NCBI RefSeq assembly: GCF_003048905.1
Contig: NZ_PIRO01000001.1
Location: 248,001 to 312,000, forward strand
Direction of reading: 5' to 3'
Source: Campylobacter concisus
Lineage (GTDB): Bacteria; Campylobacterota; Campylobacteria; Campylobacterales; Campylobacteraceae
Length of the DNA: 64,000 nucleotides
This document shows positions 51,461 to 59,546 of the stretch, piece by piece (position 1 is the stretch's first letter; every line of letters begins with the position of its first letter). The position numbers and the translations under genes were made by a program. Below the pieces are notes generated by a model. The model searched no databases, had not been told where the DNA came from, and saw only the letters and a list, made by a program, of their open reading frames with translations.

Positions 51461-54400
51461 TTAAAGCCTTGAGCAAAGTGATCGCTTTGTAAATGCCAAA
51501 ACACTCATAAGTACCATTATCACGATACTAATCCAGATAAAATCAGGCACCGGCAATGGATCGCCAGCTGCATACGAGTGCATGCCAGCTAAATAAAAAT
51601 TTACGCCGAAATAAGTCATAATAATCGACCAATAAGCAAAAAATGAAGCCACTGCAAATGCATACTGGTTGTTTAGTTTTGGAATAAATCTTATATGAAG
51701 AACCGCGGCATAAACAAGTATCGAAACTAGCGCCCAAGTCTCCTTGCTGTCCCAGCCCCAATATCTGCCCCAGCTCTCGTTCGCCCAAACACCACCCAGG
51801 AAATTTCCAAGAGTAAGCAAACTAAGTCCTAGTATCATAGCCATCTCATTTATACGAGTAGCTTCGAGGATATTGCGAGAAATTTCTGGATTTGGCTTTT
51901 TCTTATTTTGTAAAATGATAAGCAATAGTGTAAAGCCACCAAGTAACGCGCAAAGCCCTAAAAATCCATAACTTGCAGTAATGACAGAAACATGTATTGT
52001 TAGCCAGTAGCTTTGAAGCACTGGCACAAGTGTAGTGATCTGCGGATCCATCCAGCTAAGGTGCGCAACAAACAATGTAACACCAGCCAATATAGACGTA
52101 AGAGCAAGAGCGATAGGGCTACGTTTTGCAAAGACGATACCAGAAAATCCTAGAGCCCATGAGATATAGACCATTGATTCATAAGCGTTACTCCAAGGCG
52201 CATGCTCAGCAATGTACCAACGAAGTCCAAGTCCGACAGTATGAGCAAGAAAAGCTAGTAAATTTACAATGTATACAACTCTTACAATACCATTTATCTG
52301 AACTTTTGGAGCTAGCATTTTGACAAAAACAAAAAATAAAAGTGCAAGGCCAGCCAAAAGATAAACCGGCGTCAATCGTTCAAAAATTTGAATTTTATTA
52401 AACAAAATTTCTATATTTATCTTTTCTTCACTTGGCATTACAGCAAAACCGTACTTTTGCTGATAGGCTGAAATTTTATCAAGTGTGGCATCAGCCTTAC
52501 TCCAATCATTATCTTTTGTTGCTGCATCAACTGCTGCAAAATACTCTCTCATCATATTAATGACTAGATCGGCCTCCTTAGGCGGAAAATACATCATTGC
52601 ACTAGCAGGTGAATACCAAGAGTTTGATGGGTCATCTTGTTTTGGAAAAATTTTAAAAATTTCACCAATAAATATCATATAAAAAACATTCAATCTCTCG
52701 TCGATCTTTATCACATCTTTATCAAATGTATTGCGTGATCCAGGATGCTTACGATTAGCAATTTCAGCAAATTTTGTGAGTTTATATTCACTTCCACCAT
52801 CTTTTGTGGCTCTAAAAAAATCATTAAAACTTGCATATTTTGCATTTTCATCTATGCCAAGCTCTTTTTTTAGCTCCTTACTTTGTCCAAGTGAGATAAT
52901 TTTTTCACTTCGCCAAAAATCAGGCGTTACCATTATTGAAAGCATGGCTTGATTCGAGTTTAGGCTATTTATACTCTCGCTTCTATGTATTTTATTTAAA
53001 ATTTCTTTACTAAGAGTGTCAAATGGCTTCATTCTACCATCTGAGCTTTGCACAATAAGTCTAGAAAGCTTTTGTGTGTGCTCTTTGCTGATATTAGGCA
53101 AAAAGTCTTCAGCCTTTAATGAGCTAAAATTTAAACTTAAAAGCATAATGGCAATAATAGCAACAACCTTTTTACCACCTTTTGTTGATTCATTATCTAT
53201 TAACTTAGCTAGCTTTCTAAAACGACTACCAGGATTTACAACATTTAACACAAAGCCAAGTCCAAGTAAAAAGTAGCCAATGTAAGTTGGTATCTTGCCT
53301 GGATCTTTATTGACAGAGAGAATCGTTCCTTTTTCATCTGTATCGTATGAACTTTGGAAAAATCTATAACCATCATAGTCAAGCACATGATTCATATAAA
53401 TTTTATAGTCAAGCCCCGATATGTTTGTATCGTCTTTTACAATAACTTCACTTGAATAACTCATAGGCGAATTTGAGCCGGGATATCTTTTAAGCTCAAA
53501 GTCTTTTAAGTATAAGCTAAACGGAAGTTTAACTTGCTGTGCGCCCCATGAAGCGTTAAATTTTTGTCCAGCTACAGCCAAGCGTGAAGGTTCTGTTAGG
53601 TTATAAAAAATATGCATCTCTTTACTCTCGCCTTTATAATTTAATTCAGCTATCAAGGCGTTAAATTCGCTATCTTTTGTGCTAACTAGCTTTCTTGAAG
53701 CATTAGCTGAAACTAATCTTGGAGCAAAATTTATATTTGAAATAGTATAAAGACTGCCCATGCCAAAATCATTTACACTACCAGCTTTTAACTCAGTTTT
53801 TGAACTATCACTCATTGTAAATTTTGAAAGATCAGTATTTGAAGTAACTGTGAAATTTCCGTCCACTAATTTAAAAAGCACATATTTTTTACTCTTGTCT
53901 GGCTTAGCATTAAAGATAAAACTAATATCTGCAACTCTTGCTTCCTCTTCTTCTAACAAGAAGATTTCTTCACTTTCACTCTCGTTTGAAACCACAAATT
54001 CCACTACTGGTTGCCCATTTTTATCATCCACAAACTTATAACTTGCATTTGGCACAAATTCTTTAAATTTTAAATTAGCTTCATTATCTGCTATTTTTAG
54101 CTTTAGATCAAAACCTTTTTTTGCATCAGAAAGTCCTAACGGCAAAGCAGCGTTTATCTCTTCTCCATTATCGTTTAATGCGGTTAAATTTAAATAGGAT
54201 ATTTTTGTCGTAACGATATTTGACTGAGTTTTCTCTCTTATATGCATATCAGCCTCAAAGCCAAGATATCTTGTTATTCCAGCACCGATTAAGATAACGA
54301 TAAAACCAAGGTGAAAGATAAGCGAAGGAAGTTTTTTGGGATCGATTAAGTTGTATCTAAAGATATTATAGGTCAAATTTATACCAAGAAGTAGTTGAAT

Positions 54401-54556
54401 TAGCGCAAACCAGCTGGCACCATAAACATAGTACCATGCAGCTTCTGTGCTAGTTTTACTTTCTATTATTGTAGCGGCTCCGCTAGCTATGGCAAAGATT
54501 ATCATCAAAACGATAGCTGAGCCCATACTTAAAAATAATGATTTTGGATTTAACAT
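51461..54556 (-). CDS. ccsBA: Fused cytochrome c synthetase CcsBA (System II)
   Basis: A 1031-residue fusion of ResB/CcsB and ResC/CcsA, which exports haem and ligates it to apocytochromes c in the periplasm. The first half carries four ResB-type spans with a large periplasmic domain (about 95-390). The second half has the WWD-type haem motif WGRYWGWDSKETWALV near residue 935 and conserved His residues in flanking spans (VAHLSWMDP, HSYAAGD). This fused form is the standard one of epsilonproteobacteria. A haem-binding product, the cytochrome c gene, lies directly upstream. Confidence 0.95.
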   Translation of the reverse strand: MLNPKSLFLSMGSAIVLMIIFAIASGAATIIESKTSTEAAWYYVYGASWFALIQLLLGINLTYNIFRYNLIDPKKLPSLIFHLGFIVILIGAGITRYLGFEADMHIREKTQSNIVTTKISYLNLTALNDNGEEINAALPLGLSDAKKGFDLKLKIADNEANLKFKEFVPNASYKFVDDKNGQPVVEFVVSNESESEEIFLLEEEEARVADISFIFNAKPDKSKKYVLFKLVDGNFTVTSNTDLSKFTMSDSSKTELKAGSVNDFGMGSLYTISNINFAPRLVSANASRKLVSTKDSEFNALIAELNYKGESKEMHIFYNLTEPSRLAVAGQKFNASWGAQQVKLPFSLYLKDFELKRYPGSNSPMSYSSEVIVKDDTNISGLDYKIYMNHVLDYDGYRFFQSSYDTDEKGTILSVNKDPGKIPTYIGYFLLGLGFVLNVVNPGSRFRKLAKLIDNESTKGGKKVVAIIAIMLLSLNFSSLKAEDFLPNISKEHTQKLSRLIVQSSDGRMKPFDTLSKEILNKIHRSESINSLNSNQAMLSIMVTPDFWRSEKIISLGQSKELKKELGIDENAKYASFNDFFRATKDGGSEYKLTKFAEIANRKHPGSRNTFDKDVIKIDERLNVFYMIFIGEIFKIFPKQDDPSNSWYSPASAMMYFPPKEADLVINMMREYFAAVDAATKDNDWSKADATLDKISAYQQKYGFAVMPSEEKINIEILFNKIQIFERLTPVYLLAGLALLFFVFVKMLAPKVQINGIVRVVYIVNLLAFLAHTVGLGLRWYIAEHAPWSNAYESMVYISWALGFSGIVFAKRSPIALALTSILAGVTLFVAHLSWMDPQITTLVPVLQSYWLTIHVSVITASYGFLGLCALLGGFTLLLIILQNKKKPNPEISRNILEATRINEMAMILGLSLLTLGNFLGGVWANESWGRYWGWDSKETWALVSILVYAAVLHIRFIPKLNNQYAFAVASFFAYWSIIMTYFGVNFYLAGMHSYAAGDPLPVPDFIWISIVIMVLMSVLAFTKRSLCSRL

Positions 54557-54601
54557 CTGCTTCCTTTTATTTATATTATGACAAAGCTATCAAAGTGAAA
54601 C

Positions 54602-55159
54602 TTATCTTAAATAACTGCCTTGCTTTGTTTGAGTAGAGACCGGCTTATTCTCATTTGTGTCTTGTTCAGCAAATGCATCTTTACCTTTTAGATAGGCGAG
54701 AATCGCGCCAAGATCATTATTTGAAAGAATTTTAGCTTGGTTTTGCATTACATTTTTGCCGCTTCCGCCAAAACTTGAGTCACTTCTATAAGAGATGATG
54801 CTATCTTCAATATCTTTAGCATCCATATTTTTTAGAGGTGTTGAACCAAATGGCCTTTTATCAGCATTCTCGCCATGACAGCTAGCACATTGCTTTTCAT
54901 AAAGCTCCTTACCTAAAGAAACACTATATCTACCCTTTCTATCAACGCCCAATTTTAAAATTCTATTATCTTTATAGCGTCTTGGATCTTCATCAACATA
55001 GACATTTACTTTTTCATTTCTATCATTAGCCTGCTTTTTTGCCATTTCAGCAAGTTCTTTACCAAACTCACCACGAGCTTCTATATAGTAGACTTGTGAA
55101 GCTGCAAAGGCATTTGCCACCAAAAAACACGCCAAAAAAGAAATTTTAATACTTTTCAT
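54602..55159 (-). CDS. Periplasmic mono-haem cytochrome c
   Basis: A 185-residue protein with a signal peptide (MKSIKISFLACFLVANAFA) and one haem site CASCH in EKQCASCHGENADKRPFG (about 92-109). A likely axial Met lies in NVMQNQAKI. The N-terminal domain before the haem site (about 20-90) is unusual and may be an extra binding region. It lies 45 bases upstream of ccsBA on the same strand, so it and its maturation enzyme are probably co-expressed. The redox partner is unknown. Confidence 0.88.
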   Translation of the reverse strand: MKSIKISFLACFLVANAFAASQVYYIEARGEFGKELAEMAKKQANDRNEKVNVYVDEDPRRYKDNRILKLGVDRKGRYSVSLGKELYEKQCASCHGENADKRPFGSTPLKNMDAKDIEDSIISYRSDSSFGGSGKNVMQNQAKILSNNDLGAILAYLKGKDAFAEQDTNENKPVSTQTKQGSYLR

Positions 55160-55191
55160 AATTTTCCTTGAAATTTTGCTCTAAATTTAAA

Positions 55192-55223
55192 AATCCCGGA
55201 TCAGATTACTCCGACCCGGGATT
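55192..55223 (-). terminator. Terminator of the porin gene
   Basis: AATCCCGG (55192-55199) pairs with CCGGGATT (55216-55223). On the minus strand it is followed by TTTTTAAATTT, giving a GC-rich stem and T-run about 30 bases after the porin stop. Confidence 0.85.
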
Positions 55224-55251
55224 ATATCATAAGTTGATTAATGAGCTACGA

Positions 55252-56526
55252 TTAGAATGAGTATTTAGCCTCAAATCTGAATTGATCTTCTTTGTTTTTA
55301 GCCTCATCAGCAAATTTTGAAGTTTTGAATGCATAGTATGAGCTAAATGTTAGCTTTTTGCTATATTCATATGCAAATCTTGGGGTAACCTCTTCAACTT
55401 TTTCTTTGCCATTTTTGCCAGGAGCTGCAGCGTGTTTAATGTGGCCTTTTATGTAATCAACACCAACTGTAAATTTATCAAATGTATATCCAGCTGTTCC
55501 ATATACTAGGTTTGCTTTTCCATCAGCCCAAGTTGGATCAAGTGTAAGCTCACCAACATCTATTAGACTACCTTTATCTTCAAGAGCAAATGATGTTACA
55601 CCTTTATTATCAACTTTCCAACCCATATAACCAGCTCTCAAATCAAAACCAAATAGTGAAGCTGTAAGTTCGCCAGCATAGAAGTTACCATCATTATAGT
55701 TTGCAACGCCATTAGATTCATCTATACCTTTAGAAAGATGTGCTTTTGCACTTTTATCTACAGTAGTATTTATATAGTTAACTCTACCACCTAAGCTAAC
55801 ATCATCATTAATAGCAAAATTTGCTGAAACATCAGCTGCAAGTAGATCAGCTAGATTTGTTAGGCTAGCATACCATAGTTGGAAATTGATAGGATCGTAT
55901 GAACCAGCGATACCAGCAGCATATAGATTACCAACATCATAAATATTTAAGTAACCAGTATTTACATATAGATCTCCATCACTCTCAACACTATCACCCT
56001 CAATTGCATCAAAAGCTAAAGCAGTAAGTGTTAGTCCTTCAATATCTTCATTTACTACTCTTACACCAGTAGCGATAGCATCATCTGTAAAGAACGAGCC
56101 AATCTCTTGTTTACCAGCTGTTATAGTAGTGTTTCCAGCTTTATAGCCAAGATAGAACTGATGAACTTTAAATGGATCAGTTGTATTAGTTTTATCTGTA
56201 CCAGTGCCTCTAGAGCCTTGATCTCCTTGAGTATTATCACCAGAATTATCAGTAGCGTTATATCTTAAACCAATAACGCCAAAGAAGTTATCATCAATTG
56301 CAGCTTTAAAATTTGCTACTGCTTTAAATTGATGACCAGCTAATGAGCCAGACTCTGATTTTGTATTAGAAAACTCACCGTGTTTTTTATCATTTGTATA
56401 TCTATATCTTGCAAATCCTGAAAGATCTACATTTTTTATAGCTTCTTCAAGTGGAGTAGCACTTGCTACGCTTGAAAATGCACCTAAAGCAACCAAAGTG
56501 GCTAAACTAATTTTTGTTAGTTTCAT
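55252..56526 (-). CDS. Major outer membrane porin (Campylobacter MOMP type)
   Basis: A 424-residue porin. The signal peptide MKLTKISLATLVALGAFSSV ends in VASA, and TPLEEAIKNVDLSGFARYRY begins the mature beta-barrel typical of Campylobacter MOMP (PorA), ending with the terminal Phe in RFEAKYSF that targets BamA. Strands alternate throughout with variable loops. I start it at the ATG at 56526, preceded by AAAAGGAG; an in-frame ATG 18 codons upstream lies in the promoter. It is a single-gene transcript with a perfect -10 and a strong terminator, as expected for a highly expressed protein. Confidence 0.93.
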   Translation of the reverse strand: MKLTKISLATLVALGAFSSVASATPLEEAIKNVDLSGFARYRYTNDKKHGEFSNTKSESGSLAGHQFKAVANFKAAIDDNFFGVIGLRYNATDNSGDNTQGDQGSRGTGTDKTNTTDPFKVHQFYLGYKAGNTTITAGKQEIGSFFTDDAIATGVRVVNEDIEGLTLTALAFDAIEGDSVESDGDLYVNTGYLNIYDVGNLYAAGIAGSYDPINFQLWYASLTNLADLLAADVSANFAINDDVSLGGRVNYINTTVDKSAKAHLSKGIDESNGVANYNDGNFYAGELTASLFGFDLRAGYMGWKVDNKGVTSFALEDKGSLIDVGELTLDPTWADGKANLVYGTAGYTFDKFTVGVDYIKGHIKHAAAPGKNGKEKVEEVTPRFAYEYSKKLTFSSYYAFKTSKFADEAKNKEDQFRFEAKYSF

Positions 56527-56556
56527 TTTTTCTCCTTTTAAGGTTTTGTGCTGACG

Positions 56557-56562
56557 ATTATA
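56557..56562 (-). promoter_or_regulatory. -10 element of the porin gene
   Basis: TTGATTATAATCG on the minus strand contains a perfect TATAAT 30 bases before the porin ATG. Confidence 0.65.
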
Positions 56563-56696
56563 ATCAATAAAATTTAACATGAAGCTTAAAATTTTTAATT
56601 TCAGTTACCGATTGTTTACCGTAATTAATCAAAAATAGGCAAAAGTTGATAATTTTAAATAAAACAAGGACAAAATTTTAAAGAAGTAAAAAGAAA

Positions 56697-56719
56697 AAGG
56701 GGCTGTTGCTTTGCCCCTT
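56697..56719 (-). terminator. Terminator of the lipoprotein gene
   Basis: AAGGGGC (56697-56703) pairs with GCCCCTT (56713-56719), with a 9-base loop. On the minus strand TTTCTTTTT follows. It ends the transcript of the gene at 56782 ahead of the porin promoter. Confidence 0.8.
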
Positions 56720-56781
56720 AAAAGGAGTTCTAGTTTTGATTGCTGTTGAAATTATATAAGCAAGCAGTAAATCAACGGTAA

Positions 56782-57219
56782 TTAAAAAGAAATTTTTTCC
56801 TCTTTTGGCACTTCGATATTTGTTTTTACATTTTTTCTTTTAATAACCACTTCATTTTGCGGCTTTTTTATACCATTATATAAGCCACTAGAGCCGCCCT
56901 CTTTTATAAGAAGCATATCTATAAGTTTATCTGCATAAAAGGTCGCATAGACCAAGTCGCCTTTATCATAATAGTATCTATTTGCACAAAAATTTGCTTT
57001 ATTGAGTTTGTGATTTTTTGTATCGCTCGCTACTATTTCATAGCAGTATTTTGAATCTTTATATGTAACCTCTTTTATAAAACCTTTGATCGAGCTTTTT
57101 ACTGGTCTATTTTGCATGACCTGTCTTGGCTGTTTTCGCACTGGTGGGTTGTCCTCAAAAAATGAGCAACCCAAAAACATAATAGCAGTTGCCAGTGGAA
57201 GTAAAATTTTAGCTTTCAT
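56782..57219 (-). CDS. Predicted lipoprotein of unknown function
   Basis: A 145-residue lipoprotein: MKAKILLPLATAIMFLGCSF carries the lipobox FLGC with acylated Cys 18. The mature part has a proline- and lysine-rich N-terminal arm (NPPVRKQPRQV), then a compact region with two cysteines (KYCYEIV and KANFCANRYYY) that may form a disulfide, and a basic tail. I do not recognise a family. AAGGAGAAG precedes the ATG. It has its own terminator at 56697. Confidence 0.75.
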   Translation of the reverse strand: MKAKILLPLATAIMFLGCSFFEDNPPVRKQPRQVMQNRPVKSSIKGFIKEVTYKDSKYCYEIVASDTKNHKLNKANFCANRYYYDKGDLVYATFYADKLIDMLLIKEGGSSGLYNGIKKPQNEVVIKRKNVKTNIEVPKEEKISF

Positions 57220-57286
57220 CTCTTCTCCTTAGTGTAAAACGGTGAAGTATAACTTTTAAGATTAAATAAATTTTGCGGGAAATTAA

Positions 57287-57341
57287 AGGCTCGTATCTAA
57301 ATTTATATGCACAATCATATAAATTTATCTTAGGCGAGCCT
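57287..57341 (-). terminator. Nested two-stem hairpin, probable terminator
   Basis: An outer 7-bp stem (AGGCTCG 57287-57293 with CGAGCCT 57335-57341) encloses an inner 12-bp stem (57298-57309 with 57316-57327, loop CACAAT). It begins 11 bases after the stop at 57353 and reads into TTAATTT on the minus strand. It may also protect the 5' region of the downstream lipoprotein message. Confidence 0.6.
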
Positions 57342-57352
57342 GCTTAAGATAG

Positions 57353-57940
57353 TTAAGCTGAAACATTTAAAACGTTACCGCCAAGCTCGGCGATCTTTTT
57401 ATCAAGTGTCTCAAGGGTCTTTTCAATAGTCTTTTGTGAAATTTCAGGAAGCTCACCTCCCCAAATTTTCTTCGCATCCTCAAAACCCTTTGCCACACCC
57501 TCTCTACCAGCTTTTAGTTTTTCCACGTCATCGCCTGCACCATTTAGCACAAAGCTAGCTATCCTATCAGCCGTATTTGCGATACCAAAAAATCCATTCT
57601 CGCTAATAAGATCATTTGCCTCGTCACTACTTAGCTCGTTTAAAGATTTACCGTTATAGCCGATACTTGCAAGATCAAGTCCTGATAAAATTTCTGATAA
57701 ATTTTTAGGCGCATTAAAGCTTAAGCCACCTTGAGCTAATAAATTTGAACTACTACTTTTAACGATCTCTTTTTGATACTGCAAAAAGTAGCTATTTGAA
57801 ATATCTTTGGCTGTTAAATTTGTAATTTCAGACTCTTTTTTAGAGATATTCTTTTCATCTCTATGAAGCGAAATTTCTGATTTTACATTTTCTTTTATAC
57901 TTGAACTATTATATGAGTTTGCGATTTGAGAAATTTTCAT
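57353..57940 (-). CDS. Unknown protein, possibly flagella-associated
   Basis: A 195-residue, soluble protein without signal peptide. The N-terminal 60 residues are Ser/Lys-rich and look disordered. The C-terminal part (about 85-190) contains FFGIANTADRIASFVLNGAG, then AGREGVAKGFEDAKKIWGGE, a pattern I associate with DUF5610-type proteins and with proteins mislabelled hydrogenase-4 component G in Campylobacter. AAGGGAG precedes the ATG, and a sigma-28-like promoter lies just upstream, which suggests co-expression with late flagellar genes. Its function is unknown. Confidence 0.65.
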   Translation of the reverse strand: MKISQIANSYNSSSIKENVKSEISLHRDEKNISKKESEITNLTAKDISNSYFLQYQKEIVKSSSSNLLAQGGLSFNAPKNLSEILSGLDLASIGYNGKSLNELSSDEANDLISENGFFGIANTADRIASFVLNGAGDDVEKLKAGREGVAKGFEDAKKIWGGELPEISQKTIEKTLETLDKKIAELGGNVLNVSA

Positions 57941-57968
57941 TTTGGCTCCCTTAAAATTTATAAAATCA

Positions 57969-57991
57969 ATATCGCCAAAAAGTAGAATTTA
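57969..57991 (-). promoter_or_regulatory. Candidate sigma-28 promoter
   Basis: On the minus strand TAAATTC (57985-57991) is followed, after ten bases, by CGATAT (57969-57974), which matches the FliA-type -10 (CGATWT) known for Campylobacter late flagellar genes. It ends 28 bases before the ATG at 57940. The -35 part is weak. Confidence 0.45.
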
Positions 57992-58000
57992 TTTAGATAA

Positions 58001-58018
58001 AGCGGGAAAACTCCCGCT
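58001..58018 (-). terminator. dps: Terminator of dps
   Basis: AGCGGGA (58001-58007) and TCCCGCT (58012-58018) form a tight 7-bp stem with a 4-base loop, followed on the minus strand by TTATCTAAAT. It is six bases from the dps stop. Confidence 0.8.
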
Positions 58019-58023
58019 AGTAG

Positions 58024-58458
58024 TTATTTGCTAAGTGTTGCGTTTAGCATCCAGATCGCTTTTTCAAATTTTGCGATTTGATCTTGTGCATACATTTGAG
58101 TTGTTGTATCACCTTCTGCAAGCTCGTCAAGCTTTTTAAACTCGCCTAAAAGGTGTTTATAATCAGCCAAGACAATCTCTAAAACCTCAGTTGGAGTGTA
58201 AATTTCTTTTGGCTCGTGTTTGATATGAGTAACTTTTGCTAGCTCCTCAGCCTTGACGATAGGTCTGCCACTAAGCATAAGAGCTCTCTCAGCTGCATCG
58301 TCAAATATCTCACTCATATCTTCATAAGCTTTTTCTGTGTATTCATGAACGCTAAAAAATTGAATACCTTTTACATTCCAGTGAAGGTCGTGAAATTTAA
58401 TATAAAGTGCATTTGCATCAGCCTGAATAACATTTAACTGTAAAATAACTTTTGACAT
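58024..58458 (-). CDS. dps: Dps/ferritin-like DNA-protection protein
   Basis: A 144-residue Dps-family mini-ferritin that stores iron and consumes peroxide. The ferroxidase ligands lie in FHDLHWNVKG (His and Asp region, about 22-31) and FDDAAERALMLSGRP. The family is similar to H. pylori NapA. GGAGACAAA precedes the ATG. Its own promoter and terminator indicate a monocistronic stress gene, probably under peroxide or iron control, though no operator is clear. Confidence 0.93.
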   Translation of the reverse strand: MSKVILQLNVIQADANALYIKFHDLHWNVKGIQFFSVHEYTEKAYEDMSEIFDDAAERALMLSGRPIVKAEELAKVTHIKHEPKEIYTPTEVLEIVLADYKHLLGEFKKLDELAEGDTTTQMYAQDQIAKFEKAIWMLNATLSK

Positions 58459-58490
58459 TTTGTCTCCTTTTTTATTATAAATATGATGAA

Positions 58491-58496
58491 ATTATA
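58491..58496 (-). promoter_or_regulatory. dps: -10 element of dps
   Basis: ATATATAATTTC on the minus strand contains TATAAT 32 bases before the dps ATG. A second TATAAT at 58474-58479 lies too near the ribosome site to be the main one. Confidence 0.5.
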
Positions 58497-58554
58497 TATA
58501 GTTAGAGTTAATCGGTAGTTAATCAAATAATAAATTTTATTATTTAATATAAAA

Positions 58555-58588
58555 TTTGACTACAAAATAAATTTATCTTGTAGTCAAA
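58555..58588 (-). terminator. Terminator of the rhodanese gene
   Basis: A perfect 11-bp stem (TTTGACTACAA, 58555-58565, with 58578-58588) and a 12-base loop lies 20 bases after the rhodanese stop, followed by TTTTATATT on the minus strand. Confidence 0.75.
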
Positions 58589-58608
58589 TATAGGATCATA
58601 AAATTTGT

Positions 58609-58986
58609 CTATTTTTTATAAGGCGTAGTTTTATAGCCTTGCTCGATCAAGCTACTCATACCTCCATCTAAATTTATTATCTTAAGATCCGAGCTATCTA
58701 TCGCTGCGGCTGCTGCTGTGCTTCTTCTGCCACTTCTACAAACAAGAGCAATAGGTTTTTTGACATCAACTGCCTTTGAAAGCTCCTCTAAAAATGCACT
58801 CTTATCGTTTGGATTAAAAGTTATAGTCTTTGCACCTGCGATAACGCCAGTCTCTTGCCACTCAGATGGAGTTCTTATATCGATAATCTGATCATATTTT
58901 TTGATCTCATCTGGGCTTATATTAACAGTTTTAACATCAGCTGACAACATACAACAAACAGCTCCTAAAAGTAAAAATTTTTTCAT
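58609..58986 (-). CDS. Periplasmic single-domain rhodanese
   Basis: A 125-residue protein with a signal peptide (MKKFLLLGAVCCMLSADV) and one rhodanese domain. The active-site Cys lies in LVCRSGRRSTAAAAA (about 81-95), with the early motif IDIRTPSEWQETG. It may transfer sulfur or act in envelope thiol metabolism; the acceptor is unknown. The signal contains two cysteines (VCCM) at its end, which could instead be a lipobox-like site, but the spacing is not typical. GGAGAG precedes the ATG. Confidence 0.88.
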   Translation of the reverse strand: MKKFLLLGAVCCMLSADVKTVNISPDEIKKYDQIIDIRTPSEWQETGVIAGAKTITFNPNDKSAFLEELSKAVDVKKPIALVCRSGRRSTAAAAAIDSSDLKIINLDGGMSSLIEQGYKTTPYKK

Positions 58987-59062
58987 CTACTCTCCTTAAA
59001 TAAATTTTTGAAATGTTAGCACGGATTATTAAATATATAAAAATTTTTGTTGATAAAATTTA

Positions 59063-59290
59063 TTAGTTTAGATAAAAATTAATAATATAACGTGTTGATA
59101 AAAAAGCTAAACCCACTACGAATGCATATATAGATAAACCGACTAGATTGATGAAAATATAGTCATTTACCATTACGCTTTTTATAAAATTTTCTTTGAT
59201 ATTAGTGATCTTGTTTGCATATAACTTATAATCTTTTTTATAAAGTCCATTCTTTGTATTTTTTTCTTTTACTCTATTTGCTATCAGCAT
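59063..59290 (-). CDS. Possible small membrane protein
   Basis: A 75-residue frame with a basic N-terminal half (Lys/Asn-rich) and one span near the C-terminus (FINLVGLSIYAFVVGLAFLS, about 46-65). No family is recognised, and the ribosome site is weak. The charge distribution and the lack of an overlapping alternative gene make it plausible. Confidence 0.35.
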   Translation of the reverse strand: MLIANRVKEKNTKNGLYKKDYKLYANKITNIKENFIKSVMVNDYIFINLVGLSIYAFVVGLAFLSTRYIINFYLN

Positions 59291-59362
59291 AAGAATATTT
59301 TTTATAAATTGCTATATCTTATTATACGTTTTAGTATATTTAAAAAAACACTTGTTTGAGTA

Positions 59363-59379
59363 CTTTGTATTTTACAAAG
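59363..59379 (-). terminator. Weak terminator-like hairpin after tRNA-Arg
   Basis: CTTTGTA (59363-59369) pairs with TACAAAG (59373-59379) with a 3-base loop, 12 bases beyond the tRNA 3' end. A run of seven T's follows on the minus strand after a further 14 bases, so the match to the usual layout is imperfect. Confidence 0.4.
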
Positions 59380-59391
59380 GCGATTGTATGA

Positions 59392-59468
59392 TGGTGTCCC
59401 CAACAGGGTTCGAACCTGTGGCCTTAGAATTAGGAATTCTACGCTCTATCCAGCTGAGCTATGAGGAC
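59392..59468 (-). tRNA. tRNA-Arg (anticodon CCU)
   Basis: The 77-base minus-strand sequence folds as a standard cloverleaf: acceptor GTCCTCA with TGGGGAC (one G-U), D arm GCTC/GAGC, anticodon stem TAGAA/TTCTA with loop TTCCTAA giving anticodon CCT (codon AGG), and T arm ACAGG-TTCGAAC-CCTGT. The CCA end is encoded. It lies downstream of fusA after a terminator and has its own -10 element. Confidence 0.95.
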
Positions 59469-59489
59469 AATTCATATTTTTGTAGATAG

Positions 59490-59495
59490 ATTTTA
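59490..59495 (-). promoter_or_regulatory. -10 element of tRNA-Arg
   Basis: CTGATAAAATCTATC on the minus strand places TAAAAT 21 bases before the tRNA 5' end. Confidence 0.5.
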
Positions 59496-59514
59496 TCAGA
59501 ATAAATAATTTTTG

Positions 59515-59536
59515 AAGGACAGATTACTCTGCCCTT
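59515..59536 (-). terminator. Terminator of the rpsL-rpsG-fusA unit
   Basis: A 9-bp stem with one G-U pair (59515-59523 with 59528-59536, loop TTAC) begins ten bases after the fusA stop. The following T content on the minus strand is moderate. Confidence 0.6.
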
Positions 59537-59546
59537 CTTTGGTTAA

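Noticed and set aside
58459..58500. AT-rich inverted repeat upstream of dps considered as a PerR or Fur operator.
   Set aside because: The repeat is short, imperfect and mostly overlaps the two TATAAT elements, so it cannot be told from promoter sequence.
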